Source of the DNA: Velthaea sp965214335
Lineage (GTDB): Bacteria; Vulcanimicrobiota; Vulcanimicrobiia; Vulcanimicrobiales; Vulcanimicrobiaceae
NCBI GenBank assembly: GCA_965214335.1
Contig: CBDCBO010000014.1
Coordinates: 804,102 to 868,101, forward strand
Length of the DNA stretch: 64,000 nucleotides
Direction of reading: 5' to 3'
Under the pieces are notes generated by a model, which did no database searches, was not told the DNA's origin, and worked only from the letters and a program-made list of their open reading frames with translations. Positions 27,477 through 37,600 of the stretch are shown in pieces. Within the stretch, counting starts at the first letter, position 1, and every line of letters starts with the position of its first letter. The position numbers and the translations under genes were made by a program.

Positions 27477-28589
27477 TTGGATACATTTCTCAAGCCGCGT
27501 ATTACCGCCGGGGCCATGACACTGGATGCCCGCTGGTATCTCGCGCCGGACATTTTCGCAAGCGAGCGGGAACGGCTGTTCGCGCGCGGCTGGAGCTGCG
27601 TCGGGCGGGCCGAGCAAGTCGCAAAGGCGGGTGATTTTTTCGTCGCCGAGGTCGCCGCGGAAAGCGTGATCGTCACGCGCGACGCCGGCGGCAGCGTCCG
27701 GGCCTATTTCAACGTTTGCCGGCATCGCGGAACCCAGCTCTGCACCCAGAGCCGGGGTCACTTCGCCGGTGCGATTCAGTGCCCGTATCACGCCTGGACC
27801 TACGGTTTGGATGGCCGGCTGCAGGCCGCGCGTAATATGAACGACGTACCGGGCTTCGAGCGCGGCGATTACCCGCTGATCGCAGCGCCGGTCGCCGAAT
27901 ACGGCGGCTTCGTATTCGTAAGCCTGAGCACCGATGTCGAGCCCTTCTCTACCACGTACGCGGCGCTGCTGCCGCGCTTTACCGACTGGTATATGGCCGA
28001 GCTTCGCGTCGCGCGAACCGTAACGTACGCTTTGCACTGCAATTGGAAGCTAATCTTTCAAAACTATTCGGAGTGCTATCATTGCCCGCTCGTGCATCCG
28101 CAACTCGAAGTATTATCGCCGTCAGATAGCGGCCGCAACGACTTGGAAGAAGGCCCGATCCTAGGTGGCTATTCGGAGATGCGTGCCGCCGGCATGAGTC
28201 TGACAACTACGGGCCGGTCAGCCCGCCCGCCCGTGGGCAGTGTCGGCGGGGCCGATTTGCAGCGCTCGTATTACTACACTATTTTTCCATCGCTACTGCT
28301 GAGTCTGCATCCCGACTACATCATGGTGCACACCATCGAACCGCTGGCCCCCGACCGCACCAACGTCACCTGTCACTGGTTGTTCGATCCGCACACGATG
28401 AACGCCGCGAACTTCGACCCGTCGGACGCCGTCGACTTCTGGGACGTCACGAATCGTCAAGATTGGCACGTTAACGAATTGACGCAACGTGGTATCGAGT
28501 CGCGCGCCTACCGCTCCGGGCCGTACGCCAATCAAGAGGGACTGCTCGCCGCGTTCGACCGGTATTATGTAGGACGCATGACCGATTAG
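27477..28589 (+). CDS. Rieske non-heme iron oxygenase, second GbcA-like protein
   Basis: The 370-residue protein has Rieske ligands Cys81-x-His83 (NVCRHRGTQL) and Cys102-x2-His105 (CPYHAWTY). The catalytic iron site NYSECYHCPLVHPQL has His202 and His207, with an acidic residue in the FWDVTNRQDWH segment. It is the same subfamily as the protein at 22867 but clearly diverged, so the pair probably has different substrates. Start is TTG 27477 with GAAGGAGA about 8-15 nt upstream. No ferredoxin reductase accompanies it. Confidence 0.85.
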   Translation: MDTFLKPRITAGAMTLDARWYLAPDIFASERERLFARGWSCVGRAEQVAKAGDFFVAEVAAESVIVTRDAGGSVRAYFNVCRHRGTQLCTQSRGHFAGAIQCPYHAWTYGLDGRLQAARNMNDVPGFERGDYPLIAAPVAEYGGFVFVSLSTDVEPFSTTYAALLPRFTDWYMAELRVARTVTYALHCNWKLIFQNYSECYHCPLVHPQLEVLSPSDSGRNDLEEGPILGGYSEMRAAGMSLTTTGRSARPPVGSVGGADLQRSYYYTIFPSLLLSLHPDYIMVHTIEPLAPDRTNVTCHWLFDPHTMNAANFDPSDAVDFWDVTNRQDWHVNELTQRGIESRAYRSGPYANQEGLLAAFDRYYVGRMTD

Positions 28590-28608
28590 CCGCACGATCT
28601 GGTGCCGA

Positions 28609-31596
28609 TTGATACTCGCCCTGGGAGCGGTGATGCTGCTCGCGGTGGCGCACGCGGCGCCGGCGCGGCCACCGCGTCCGGTGCTATCCGCAACGACGGC
28701 CCTTACATGGCGCAATATCGGGCCGGCGGTTGCGGGTGGCCGGGTGGCTGCCGTTGCCGGCACGGACGCCGACCCTGAAGTCTACTACTTTGGAGCCGCC
28801 GACGGCGGCGTTTTCAAAACGACGAACGCCGGCCTAACGTGGCAAGACGTGTGGATGCGCGCGGGCGTCGGCGCGATCGGCTCGCTGGCCATCGCGCCCG
28901 AAGATAAGCAGACCGTCTGGGTTGGCACCGGTGAATCCAAACCGCGCAACGACGCGTCGTATGGCGACGGAATCTGGGTCACGCACGACGGCGGCGAGCA
29001 CTGGGCCCATCGGGGACTCGCGCACACCGCGGCACTATCACGCATCATCATCGATCCGCACGATCCCAATGTGGTACTCGCCGGCGCGCTGGGCGATCCG
29101 TATCGCGACAGCACCGAACGCGGCGTATTTCGAACCGTGAACGGCGGCCGAACGTGGCGGCGCACTCTATACGCCGGACCGCAGAGCGGTATCAGCGATC
29201 TCGCTGCCGATCCGCACGATCCGCACGTCGTCTATGCCGGTATGTGGCAATTTCGCCGCGAGCCGTGGTCGTTTCGCAGCGGCGGACCGCGGGACGGACT
29301 GTATCGCTCGCACGACGGCGGAGCGCATTGGCGCCGGCTGTATGGCGACGGTCTACCGACCGATACGCTGGGCCGCATCGGCATCGCGGTCGCGCCCGGC
29401 GGCCGCGTCTACGCGCTCATTCAATCGCGTCAAGGCGTCTTGTGGCGCTCCGATGATAACGGCAGTCACTGGCGCTGCATGTCGCGCGATACGCTCATCA
29501 ACCAGCGCCCGTTTTACATGAGCCGGCTCGAGGTCGATCCGGCCAACCGCGACCACGTCATGTTTCTCTCGGAGAATCTGGTCGAGACCCGTGACGGCGG
29601 ACGAACGTATCACGAAGTCGTTGCAGCCGTGCATCAAGACCATCATGCATTATGGATCGCGCGCGACGGGCGGCGCATGATCGAAGCCAACGACGGCGGC
29701 GCGCCGATCTCGCTCGACGGCGGCCGGCTCTGGGATTGGCGCTACAACGTTACGCTGGCGCAGGTGTATCACGCCGGCTACGACGACGCGCGGCCGTACA
29801 ACATTTGCGGCGGACTGCAAGACAACGACGTGTATTGCGGACCATCGGATTCACAAAGCACGCTCGGGATCACGAACACCGATTGGCGCGCGGCGGGCAA
29901 TGACGGCGACGGCACCTGGGCGTGGCCCGAACCCGGCCACCCGGCGTCGATTTGGAATGTCGGCGTCAATCAACTCAACGGCCAACTCGGCATCTTCGAT
30001 CTGAGCTCACGCCAAGATTACGACATTACGCCCGACGTCCACGATACGAATGGCCGCGCGCTGGCCGGATTGCCCCATCGCTTCAATTGGGAAGCCCCGA
30101 TCGCGTTCACGACCGCGGCGCCCGGCGTTGCGTATTTTGGTGGTAATGTGGTGTTTGCCACTCGCGATCGCGGACGAACGTGGCAGCCGATCAGTCCTGA
30201 CCTCACGCGCAACGATCCGGCCAAACAGCAAGTCGCCGGGGGACCCGTCAATCCCGACGTTTCCGGCGCGGAATTCTACGATACGCTGCTCGACATCGCG
30301 CCGTCGCCACTCGATGCGAACGTGATCTGGACGGGTTCGGATGACGGGCTCGTGCAGCGTACGATCGACGGGGGCGCGCACTGGCGGAATGTCGCGCCGC
30401 CGGCGCCGGCGTGGGGCCGCATCGAAACGGTCGAGGCGTCACACATTTCCGTGCAGCGGGCATACGTCGCCGTCGATCGGCATCTGTCGGGCGACCCGGC
30501 ACCCTATCTATTCGCTACCGACGACGGCGGGACGCATTGGCGCGCGCTGAGCGCCGGCTTGCCGGCGGCCGAGTACGCACACGTCATCCGCGAAGACCCG
30601 CGCAACGGCGACGTACTGTACGCGGGACTCGAACAGGGGGTGTGGTTCAGCCTCGACCGCGGCCGGCACTGGAGCAGCCTGCGGCTGGGCATGCCGCGTG
30701 TCGCCGTGCATGACATCCGCGTGCAACCGGACGCGAACGACCTCATCGTCGCGACGCACGGCCGTGGCTTCTGGATTCTCGACGATGTAGCGCCACTCCA
30801 AGAGCTCGCCGCGACCGGCGAAGGGAACACGCCGGCACTCTTTACGCCGCGGCCGGCCATCGAAACATATCGTTGGTGGGCGAATAATTACGGCGAACAT
30901 CAAGATGAGTGCTGCGCCGCGGCTGCGGCCTTTAGTGGCGCCGATCCGCCGTCGGGTGCGATCGTATCGTACTATCTCCCGTCACGCCTGCCGGCCAAAC
31001 CGCGCTTGGACATCGTAACCGCCGAGGGAACGCTTTTGCGCACGTTCGCCGTACCGAATGACAGCGGCATCAACCGGTTCGTGTGGGATTTAGGCGAACG
31101 ACCGCCCATCGCGTGGTCGCACGCGCGCGACTGGAATCGCGGACCGCGCACCGGCCCACTTGCCATGCCGGGTGTCTATACGCTCCGGCTTCGCGCCGGA
31201 ACGAGCACGGTCGAGCAAAAACTCGAAGTGCGCGCCGACCCGCGGGCCACCTGGACCGTCGCCGATTACCGGGCGCGCCACGACTTCATCGCAACACTCG
31301 ACGAAGACTACTCGGCGATCGATCGCGCGCTCAACACGCTCGACCGACAGCGCCCGCAAGCGTCGCTAGTTCAACGCAAACGGATCGACGCGGTGTATGC
31401 TAAATTTACGTCAAACCCGCGCAACTCCGAAGATCAGCTAGCGCAGCCCGACGGCCCGCGCGAACGGCTGGCGACGGTGCTCGGGACGGTCGCCCTGTCG
31501 CAGGGGCCGCCGTTGGCGCCGCATCTCCGCGAAGCCGCCGCGGTTCATGCGGCCATCGCCCGCGCGCTTGCGGAATATGCACGCTTGGTGCGTTAA
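28609..31596 (+). CDS. Secreted Asp-box/VPS10-like beta-propeller protein
   Basis: The 995-residue protein starts with a signal peptide (LILALGAVMLLAVAHAAPA). It then carries at least ten Asp-box/BNR motifs of the type S/T-x-D-x-G-x-T-W, for example TTNAGLTW, THDGGEHW, TVNGGRTW, SHDGGAHW and TIDGGAHW. These build one or two sortilin/VPS10-like propellers, often annotated as glycosyl hydrolase although catalytic residues are not evident. The C-terminal 250 residues add a beta domain (VWDLGERPP, PGVYTLRLRAG) and a helical tail. Start is TTG 28609, 19 nt after the Rieske stop, so cotranscription is possible. Confidence 0.8.
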   Translation: MILALGAVMLLAVAHAAPARPPRPVLSATTALTWRNIGPAVAGGRVAAVAGTDADPEVYYFGAADGGVFKTTNAGLTWQDVWMRAGVGAIGSLAIAPEDKQTVWVGTGESKPRNDASYGDGIWVTHDGGEHWAHRGLAHTAALSRIIIDPHDPNVVLAGALGDPYRDSTERGVFRTVNGGRTWRRTLYAGPQSGISDLAADPHDPHVVYAGMWQFRREPWSFRSGGPRDGLYRSHDGGAHWRRLYGDGLPTDTLGRIGIAVAPGGRVYALIQSRQGVLWRSDDNGSHWRCMSRDTLINQRPFYMSRLEVDPANRDHVMFLSENLVETRDGGRTYHEVVAAVHQDHHALWIARDGRRMIEANDGGAPISLDGGRLWDWRYNVTLAQVYHAGYDDARPYNICGGLQDNDVYCGPSDSQSTLGITNTDWRAAGNDGDGTWAWPEPGHPASIWNVGVNQLNGQLGIFDLSSRQDYDITPDVHDTNGRALAGLPHRFNWEAPIAFTTAAPGVAYFGGNVVFATRDRGRTWQPISPDLTRNDPAKQQVAGGPVNPDVSGAEFYDTLLDIAPSPLDANVIWTGSDDGLVQRTIDGGAHWRNVAPPAPAWGRIETVEASHISVQRAYVAVDRHLSGDPAPYLFATDDGGTHWRALSAGLPAAEYAHVIREDPRNGDVLYAGLEQGVWFSLDRGRHWSSLRLGMPRVAVHDIRVQPDANDLIVATHGRGFWILDDVAPLQELAATGEGNTPALFTPRPAIETYRWWANNYGEHQDECCAAAAAFSGADPPSGAIVSYYLPSRLPAKPRLDIVTAEGTLLRTFAVPNDSGINRFVWDLGERPPIAWSHARDWNRGPRTGPLAMPGVYTLRLRAGTSTVEQKLEVRADPRATWTVADYRARHDFIATLDEDYSAIDRALNTLDRQRPQASLVQRKRIDAVYAKFTSNPRNSEDQLAQPDGPRERLATVLGTVALSQGPPLAPHLREAAAVHAAIARALAEYARLVR

Positions 31597-31875
31597 CGCC
31601 ACGTAGCACTTGGCGTCAGCGTAACGCTACGCACGTTAGCGGCGCTTTGCGGACTTTGTGACGACCGACGACTCCGTAACGCCAGAGCGCACCGCTAGGC
31701 ATTAACGGGGCGCCAAAACCACCGTGCCCAACGGTAGAGACATTGCAGATTTGGTGCCGTCCGGCTTCTCCGACGCTGCGGCGCTAGTCGCTTTCACGAG
31801 CAGCCTCGGGTGAACCGTCGCGGCTTCGTCGTCGAGTAGTTCAAGTTTTGCCGTCCGTTTACCGAAATGTAGGGA

Positions 31876-33837
31876 GTGGATCACGTCCGCGCCGATGCAT
31901 TTCCCGAGCTTATTGCGCTACGCCGCCGAGCGACGTATTTCTTCGTAGCGCTCTTGTGGCTGCATCTGCCACTCGTGATCTGCGTCGCCGCGGCGTACCA
32001 CACGAGCTGGGTTGCCTTCGGCCTTTTCGCGACGGCACTCGCCGCTTCGGCCACGCTTGCGGCGCGGTACCAGCCTGACGCCTTTGCCACCCGTGCAACG
32101 ATCGCCGTAGCGCTTAGCGGTATGGCGGTTCTGTGTGTCTATGGCGCCCAAAGCGCATGGCAGACCGATTTAGGCATGTACTTCTTTGTCGTAATTGCAA
32201 TGCTCGCGGCGTTCTGCGATTGGCGGCCGGTCGCAATCTCGGCAGCCGTTGCGTCGCTGCACCCGCTTCTCCTACACCTCGCAATGCCGGCGTTCGCGTT
32301 ACGTTTCGACGGCGGCCTGGGCCGAATCGCCCTGCACGCAGCGCTGATCTGCGTCGAATGCGGCGTCAGTATGTGGAGCATCGCGCAGATTCGTACGCTC
32401 TTGCGCACGACCGCCGCACGCACCGCAATCCTCTCGCAAAACGCGGCGACGGATGAGCCGGCCGCCGATCAACGCGCCGAAGTCGACCTGCGACATACGG
32501 CCTTTCATGACGATCTTACCGGCCTGCGCAGCCGCTCGTATTTCATGCAACACTTAGCAGCTTCGCTCGAAAGAGGACGTCAGCGTCCGGATGTTTTTCA
32601 CGCGGTGCTCTTTTTAGATCTCGACCGCTTCAAGCTCGTTAACGATAGTCTCGGTCATAGCGCCGGCGACCTGCTTTTGGTTTGCTTCGCGCAGCGTCTC
32701 GTAGAGACCGTTCGACCCGGTGATACCGTTGCGCGTTTGGGCAGCGATGAATTTACCGTGCTGCTGGACAATATCGCCGACGCTTCGCAGGCAATCGCTA
32801 TCGCCGAACGGATCGCGCGTACGCTCGATACGCCGTTCATGCTTGCCGATACCGAGGTCTTCTGCTCGGCCAGTATCGGGATCGCGATAAGTTCCAACAC
32901 GCGCGAACATGCCGACGAGCTGCTGCTCAGCGCCGACAGCGCGATGTATGCAGCAAAACGAATCAGCGACGGCGGCGGCGGGTACGTCGTGTATGAAGAG
33001 GCGATGCACGTCGACTCGGCCCACGCGTTGAACTTGCAAAACGACCTGCGACGTGCGCTGGAACGCAACGAGTTTCGTCTGTATTACCAGCCGATCGTTG
33101 CCCTCGATACAGGCGATACGATTGGGTTTGAGGCGCTCATCCGTTGGCAACATCCGGACCGGGGCGTCGTTTCACCGCTCGAGTTTATCAGCGCTGCTGA
33201 ACAAACGGGGCTCATTGTCGGCATCGGCGCGTGGGTGCTGCGCGAAGCGTGCACGCAGATGCGCGACTGGGACGACCGGTTTGGGGCGGATCGTCTGTCG
33301 GTCATGAGTATCAACGTATCGAGTGTGCAACTGCGGCGAAGCACATTCTGTGCCGACCTGCAATCGATTCTCGATGCGTCCGGCGTCGATCCGGCCAAAG
33401 TTCAGCTGGAAATTACCGAGAGCGTGTTGCTCGACGACGCCGAACTTGTCGGCGGAACAGTTGCTCGTTTACGCGCGATGGGAATGCGCATTGCCTTCGA
33501 CGACTTCGGCACCGGCTATTCGTCGCTAAGTTATTTGCAGCGGTATCCCGTCGACGTACTCAAGATCGATCAGTCCTTCGTGCGGGGCGACGAAAACGTC
33601 GCTTCAAACGCCGAATTCATCAAGACGATCGTTGCAATGGGCCGAACGCTGCGCGTGAAAGTCGTCGTTGAAGGTGTGGAAACGAGCCAGCAGTTGGAGA
33701 TGGTGCGCGCGCTCGGTTGTTCCTCCGCGCAGGGATACTTTTTCGCGCGGCCCATACCGCCGGACCAAGTCCCCAAGTTTATTGCTACGGACGATAGCCG
33801 GCGCAACGCGCCACTGCTTTCGCCCATACCTTCTTAG
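31876..33837 (+). CDS. Membrane-bound GGDEF-EAL protein
   Basis: The 653-residue protein has about six TM helices in its first 180 residues. A GGDEF domain follows (HDDLTGLRSR, FLDLDRFKLVNDSLGH) whose signature reads RLGSDEF instead of GGDEF, and then a complete EAL domain (GFEALIRWQHP, ITESVLLDD, FDDFGTGYSSL, KIDQSFV). It should control cyclic di-GMP. The variant signature may leave cyclase activity or turn it into a GTP-sensing regulator of the EAL part. The GTG start is uncertain because AGGGA is immediately adjacent. Confidence 0.88.
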   Translation: MDHVRADAFPELIALRRRATYFFVALLWLHLPLVICVAAAYHTSWVAFGLFATALAASATLAARYQPDAFATRATIAVALSGMAVLCVYGAQSAWQTDLGMYFFVVIAMLAAFCDWRPVAISAAVASLHPLLLHLAMPAFALRFDGGLGRIALHAALICVECGVSMWSIAQIRTLLRTTAARTAILSQNAATDEPAADQRAEVDLRHTAFHDDLTGLRSRSYFMQHLAASLERGRQRPDVFHAVLFLDLDRFKLVNDSLGHSAGDLLLVCFAQRLVETVRPGDTVARLGSDEFTVLLDNIADASQAIAIAERIARTLDTPFMLADTEVFCSASIGIAISSNTREHADELLLSADSAMYAAKRISDGGGGYVVYEEAMHVDSAHALNLQNDLRRALERNEFRLYYQPIVALDTGDTIGFEALIRWQHPDRGVVSPLEFISAAEQTGLIVGIGAWVLREACTQMRDWDDRFGADRLSVMSINVSSVQLRRSTFCADLQSILDASGVDPAKVQLEITESVLLDDAELVGGTVARLRAMGMRIAFDDFGTGYSSLSYLQRYPVDVLKIDQSFVRGDENVASNAEFIKTIVAMGRTLRVKVVVEGVETSQQLEMVRALGCSSAQGYFFARPIPPDQVPKFIATDDSRRNAPLLSPIPS

Positions 33838-33906
33838 CGCAAACCGATTCGTCGACCGGACGAAATACCGGCAATTCCTACGGGGCGAGCAATGTACTGC
33901 CGGTCG

Positions 33907-33930
33907 CCGGCGCCATGACGGCGCCGGTTC
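33907..33930 (+). terminator. Intrinsic terminator-like hairpin after the GGDEF-EAL gene
   Basis: CCGGCGCC-ATGAC-GGCGCCGG is a perfect 8-bp stem with a 5-nt loop, followed by TTCTC. It lies 70 nt after the stop codon and just before the convergent gene at 33948. The T tract is weak, so efficiency is uncertain. Confidence 0.5.
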
Positions 33931-33947
33931 TCAAGCCTTGCAGCGTA

Positions 33948-34301
33948 TCAGCGTTTGCTCTTCGCGGGTTCCTTATCTTCGAGCTGCGTCGCGGCGCTTT
34001 CCAATAACTCGCCCAATTCCGCAACTTGATCGTGCTTCGCGCCATCGGCACCTTTAGCCGCCTTGGCCGTCTCGCGACCAAGTTTGGCTAGCAGTTTGCC
34101 CACCTTACCGCCATCGATCTCATCCGCCGCGAGTTCTTCGTGTAAGTGCCCCAGGTCGGTGACGAGCGTGTGAAAGACCGCGCCGTCATATTCTTTAAGT
34201 TCCGTTTGCCACGACTCGATCGAATGACGAGCGGCCGCGATCCCCATCGATGCTACGCCGTCCTTCAAGTGTTTGATGGTTGTAGTTAAGCGTTCAGACA
34301 T
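33948..34301 (-). CDS. Small helical protein of unknown function
   Basis: The 117-residue protein looks wholly alpha-helical and charged (SIESWQTELKEYDGA, LHEELAADEIDGGKVGKLL) and ends in EPAKSKR. GGAGG lies a few nt before ATG 34301, which supports translation. No family is recognised and no signal peptide or TM helix is visible. It could be a stress or structural protein. Confidence 0.6.
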   Translation of the reverse strand: MSERLTTTIKHLKDGVASMGIAAARHSIESWQTELKEYDGAVFHTLVTDLGHLHEELAADEIDGGKVGKLLAKLGRETAKAAKGADGAKHDQVAELGELLESAATQLEDKEPAKSKR

Positions 34302-34642
34302 GTTACCTCCGACGATGTTCGTAGCGCGAATTTACCCGCAATAATCGACGTTGCCCCATTGACGCCGAAAATTTAGGCGGAACTTCCCAACGCGCTGTGT
34401 CGTCAGCGGCTCGCTGCGCCCCAGCGGATCCTAAGACGAGGTTGCCGTGCAATCCGCAAGCGACCGCCGAAACCACCCATCGCGACTGGTTCGTAACGCG
34501 ATGAGTGGTGCGCGGCCGCCATGCAAACGACTCCCACCGCCGGCAATCAAGTGCAGCGTCGCGTCCGCCGCCGCGCCGAAGCCCATGCACGGCGTCGACT
34601 ACAAAGCTGCGCGGTCAATCAGAAGGAATCGAATGCAATTTT
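34302..34642. other. Intergenic region between the helical-protein gene and the TonB-dependent receptor
   Basis: The 341-nt stretch contains a 7-bp inverted repeat CATCGCG...CGCGATG around 34477-34507 with a 12- to 13-nt loop. No clear terminator is seen for the receptor gene and no supported ORF. The promoter of the helical-protein gene should lie here. Confidence 0.35.
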
Positions 34643-37600
34643 TCAGAGCTTGACCCGCGCGCTCAAATAGACCGAGAACGGCTGCACGAACGAGCCGGTC
34701 GCATCGTTGTAAGGCCCGAATGACGGCTCGTACGGATAGCGTTGGAACGTTTGTACGTTGTCGGCCGGATTGTAGATGTTGCCGACCGGCGAGGTTGCAT
34801 TCGTCAACCCGGTATAGCTGCAAACCTGCGAACCGAGATTGTAGGTAAATGCAGTTTTCTGGCCGCCGAAGCAGCGATTCACCACGTTAGCCAAGGTTGC
34901 GACCAATTCAACCCGTTTCGTGAGGTCGTAGGAAAGCCGGAGATTGCCGACGAGCTGCGCGGGTTGGCGGAAAGCGCCGATACCATCGAACCCGTGCGTG
35001 TACGGATTCGGGATGGCATTGAGTTGGCCGGTGCAGCTCGGGGTGGCCGCATTCGCCAGATCGGCGTTATATGACGACCCGCCGGGGGCCCCGTAGGGAT
35101 AGCGCGGATCGCCCGCCGGCGAACCTAACGCTAAACAGCCTGATGCCGGATCGATCCCGGGCGTCGTTTCGGGCGAGCCGTAACGGTTGCCGGCTTGAAA
35201 TTGAACGATCGGTGTGACGGAAAACTTGGCGTGGCGGTAACTGAGCACCAGCGTTGCGACATACGGAAAAGTGAACGAATTATCGCCGGTGCCGATCGCG
35301 CCCGGAAAGATTGAATATGGGGTGTAAGTCGCGCTCGGATCGAACAGCCCTTGCGTCGGAGCATTCCAATACGGATTGGCGACGCTCGTCGCGGCGCACG
35401 CCGGATCCGGCGCGCCGCCCGACGTGTAACACGCCGCGCCGGCGGCACCGGTCGGTGTACTACCGCACACCGGCGAGCCGAACTGCGCTTTGCCCGCGAA
35501 CGCGCCGCCGGCCGCGCAACCTTTGGTATACGCATTATACGTCGCGATGTCGGCGTTGATCGGCGAAAGAATCGTGGTGCCGTTCGACAGCGGCCCATAT
35601 TTAATCCCGGCGTTGGTATATGCGAACGACAACTGCGCCGAAAGACCATTGCGCGAAAAATCACCCTTATCGATCGCCAGCTCGAAGCCGTCCGAAGTCT
35701 GCTGTCCGACGTTGAGCCCCGACACCAGGCCCGACTTCACGTCCAGATAAAAATTCTGCAGTTGGTCCTTGGTTTGGCGAAAGAACGGCGAGAGCTTGAT
35801 CGAAACATCGCTGCCGCGAAAGTGATGCTCGAGCGAGAAATCGGTGTTATACGAAACTTCCGGGCGTACGACGTGACCGGGCGTGTTAAAACCATACGAA
35901 TAGAAGCCGGTCAAGGTTGCGGGTAAATTCTGTTGGTACGCATCATACTGCGAGTAGGCGGCCGACGGCTGCTCGTTATACTTTCCGAAGCTCGCGCGCG
36001 CCACGGTGTCGGCGCCCAGCGAATACGTCGCCCCCAAGCGCGGCTGAAACACGTTATACGTGAACTGCTGGCTTGGCGTGTTGACCATATTGACCGGCGC
36101 GTAAGCAGCGCCCGCGGTCGCACACGCGACGGCGGTTGGGTTCGGCGCGGTGCCGAACAGCGTGGTCTTGTCGACCAGCGATAGGGTTTGCGAATTGTAA
36201 CACGTGTCGTGGTTGAAGGCCGCGTACCAGAATGTCCGGGCTGGACTCGTATCGGTGTTGTCGCCGGTATAGCGATACTGATCGAGCCGCAAGCCGGCGG
36301 TGACGGTGACGCGGTCGCTCGGTTTCCAGGTATCGGTTAACGATAGGCCGGTGAAGGCGGGCGTCACATGATTGTATTCGCCGTAGGCACCGTTCTCGGC
36401 CACATAATACGCGCACGGACCGCTTCCGCAGCGCAGTCCCGCGACTGCGGGCGGAAGTCCCGAGGCGCACGCGCCGGTCGTCTTACACGCTCCGATTCCA
36501 GCGAGCGAAGCGAATGTCGCGCCGCCGGCGCCGCCGACGGTCAACGTTCCCGGATTGCAAGTCGTCGCGATCGCGGCCGTGCCGGTGCCCGGTGCCTGAT
36601 AGCACGTGCCGCTGAACGCTGCCGGATTTGCGACATCGGCCGGATTGACGAGCACGGCGAACGCATCAGCGTAGCCGAACATCTGCTCGTTGTAGGCTCG
36701 CAGCGACCGCGACGTGGTGTACGAAACGCCCGCCTCGATGAAGTGTTTTTCACTGAGCGCATTCGCATACGATGCGCTAACGCCACGCGTGTGGGAGTTG
36801 AGCTCGTAATCGCCCGAATCGTATCCCGTATACGGCTGGAACGAAGAATTCGGACCGCTCGCGATGTAGTCGGAGTAGTAGGTGTACCCGTACAGGCGCA
36901 GATACGATCGCGTATCGAAGTTATGCTGATATTGCAGCTTAACGATCGCTTGACCGTTGAGTTGCGTGTCGCGCATGTCCAGCGGAATGTCACCGTTCAA
37001 GCTGCGCCGGGACGATGACGCCGGAAACAGATATGGCGCAACGTTCGCGGACAACTGCTTGGGATCGGTGACGATCGCGCCCAGCGCGCCCGTATATTGC
37101 CAACTGTCGGAATAGGTTGGCTGGCCGTAATTTGCGGCGTTGATCGAACCAAATTCTTGCGGCGAACTGAATAGCGCCGTCGTTATTTCATTGTTGTCAT
37201 ATAAGATCTGAATGTCGTCCTTGAGCCCGTTCCGATGGGGTAAGCCGAAATGCAGGTTCACGACGGAGGTGCGTGAGGCAACATTGGCCGCCGAGGTTCC
37301 GGCCCAGGCGGGCGAGCCCAGCACGTATCCCGGCTGCCCGGCTTGACCGACATTGGGCGCAGCGCCGGTGAAGCATGACGGCAAACCCGCCGGCGCCGGA
37401 TTCGGGCAGGCGTAGAGGATCGGTCCATAGGTCGTGCCGACGGTCGCCCCGTTCGATTGGTCGATGTAGCGAAAATCTTGATTGTAGCCGCCCAAACCGA
37501 CATAGTACGAGAACGTCCGGGCGGCATTCGCGCCACCCGTTTCGACGTTGACACTATGGTAGTAGGCGGGGCCGCCCAGATCGAATTTTACGGAACTGAA

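Noticed and set aside
34302..34330. A SigB-type promoter before the small helical-protein gene (GGGTAA)
   Set aside because: The -10 deviates from GGGTAT and the upstream hexamer at 14 bp (GGGGCA) does not match GTGTAG.
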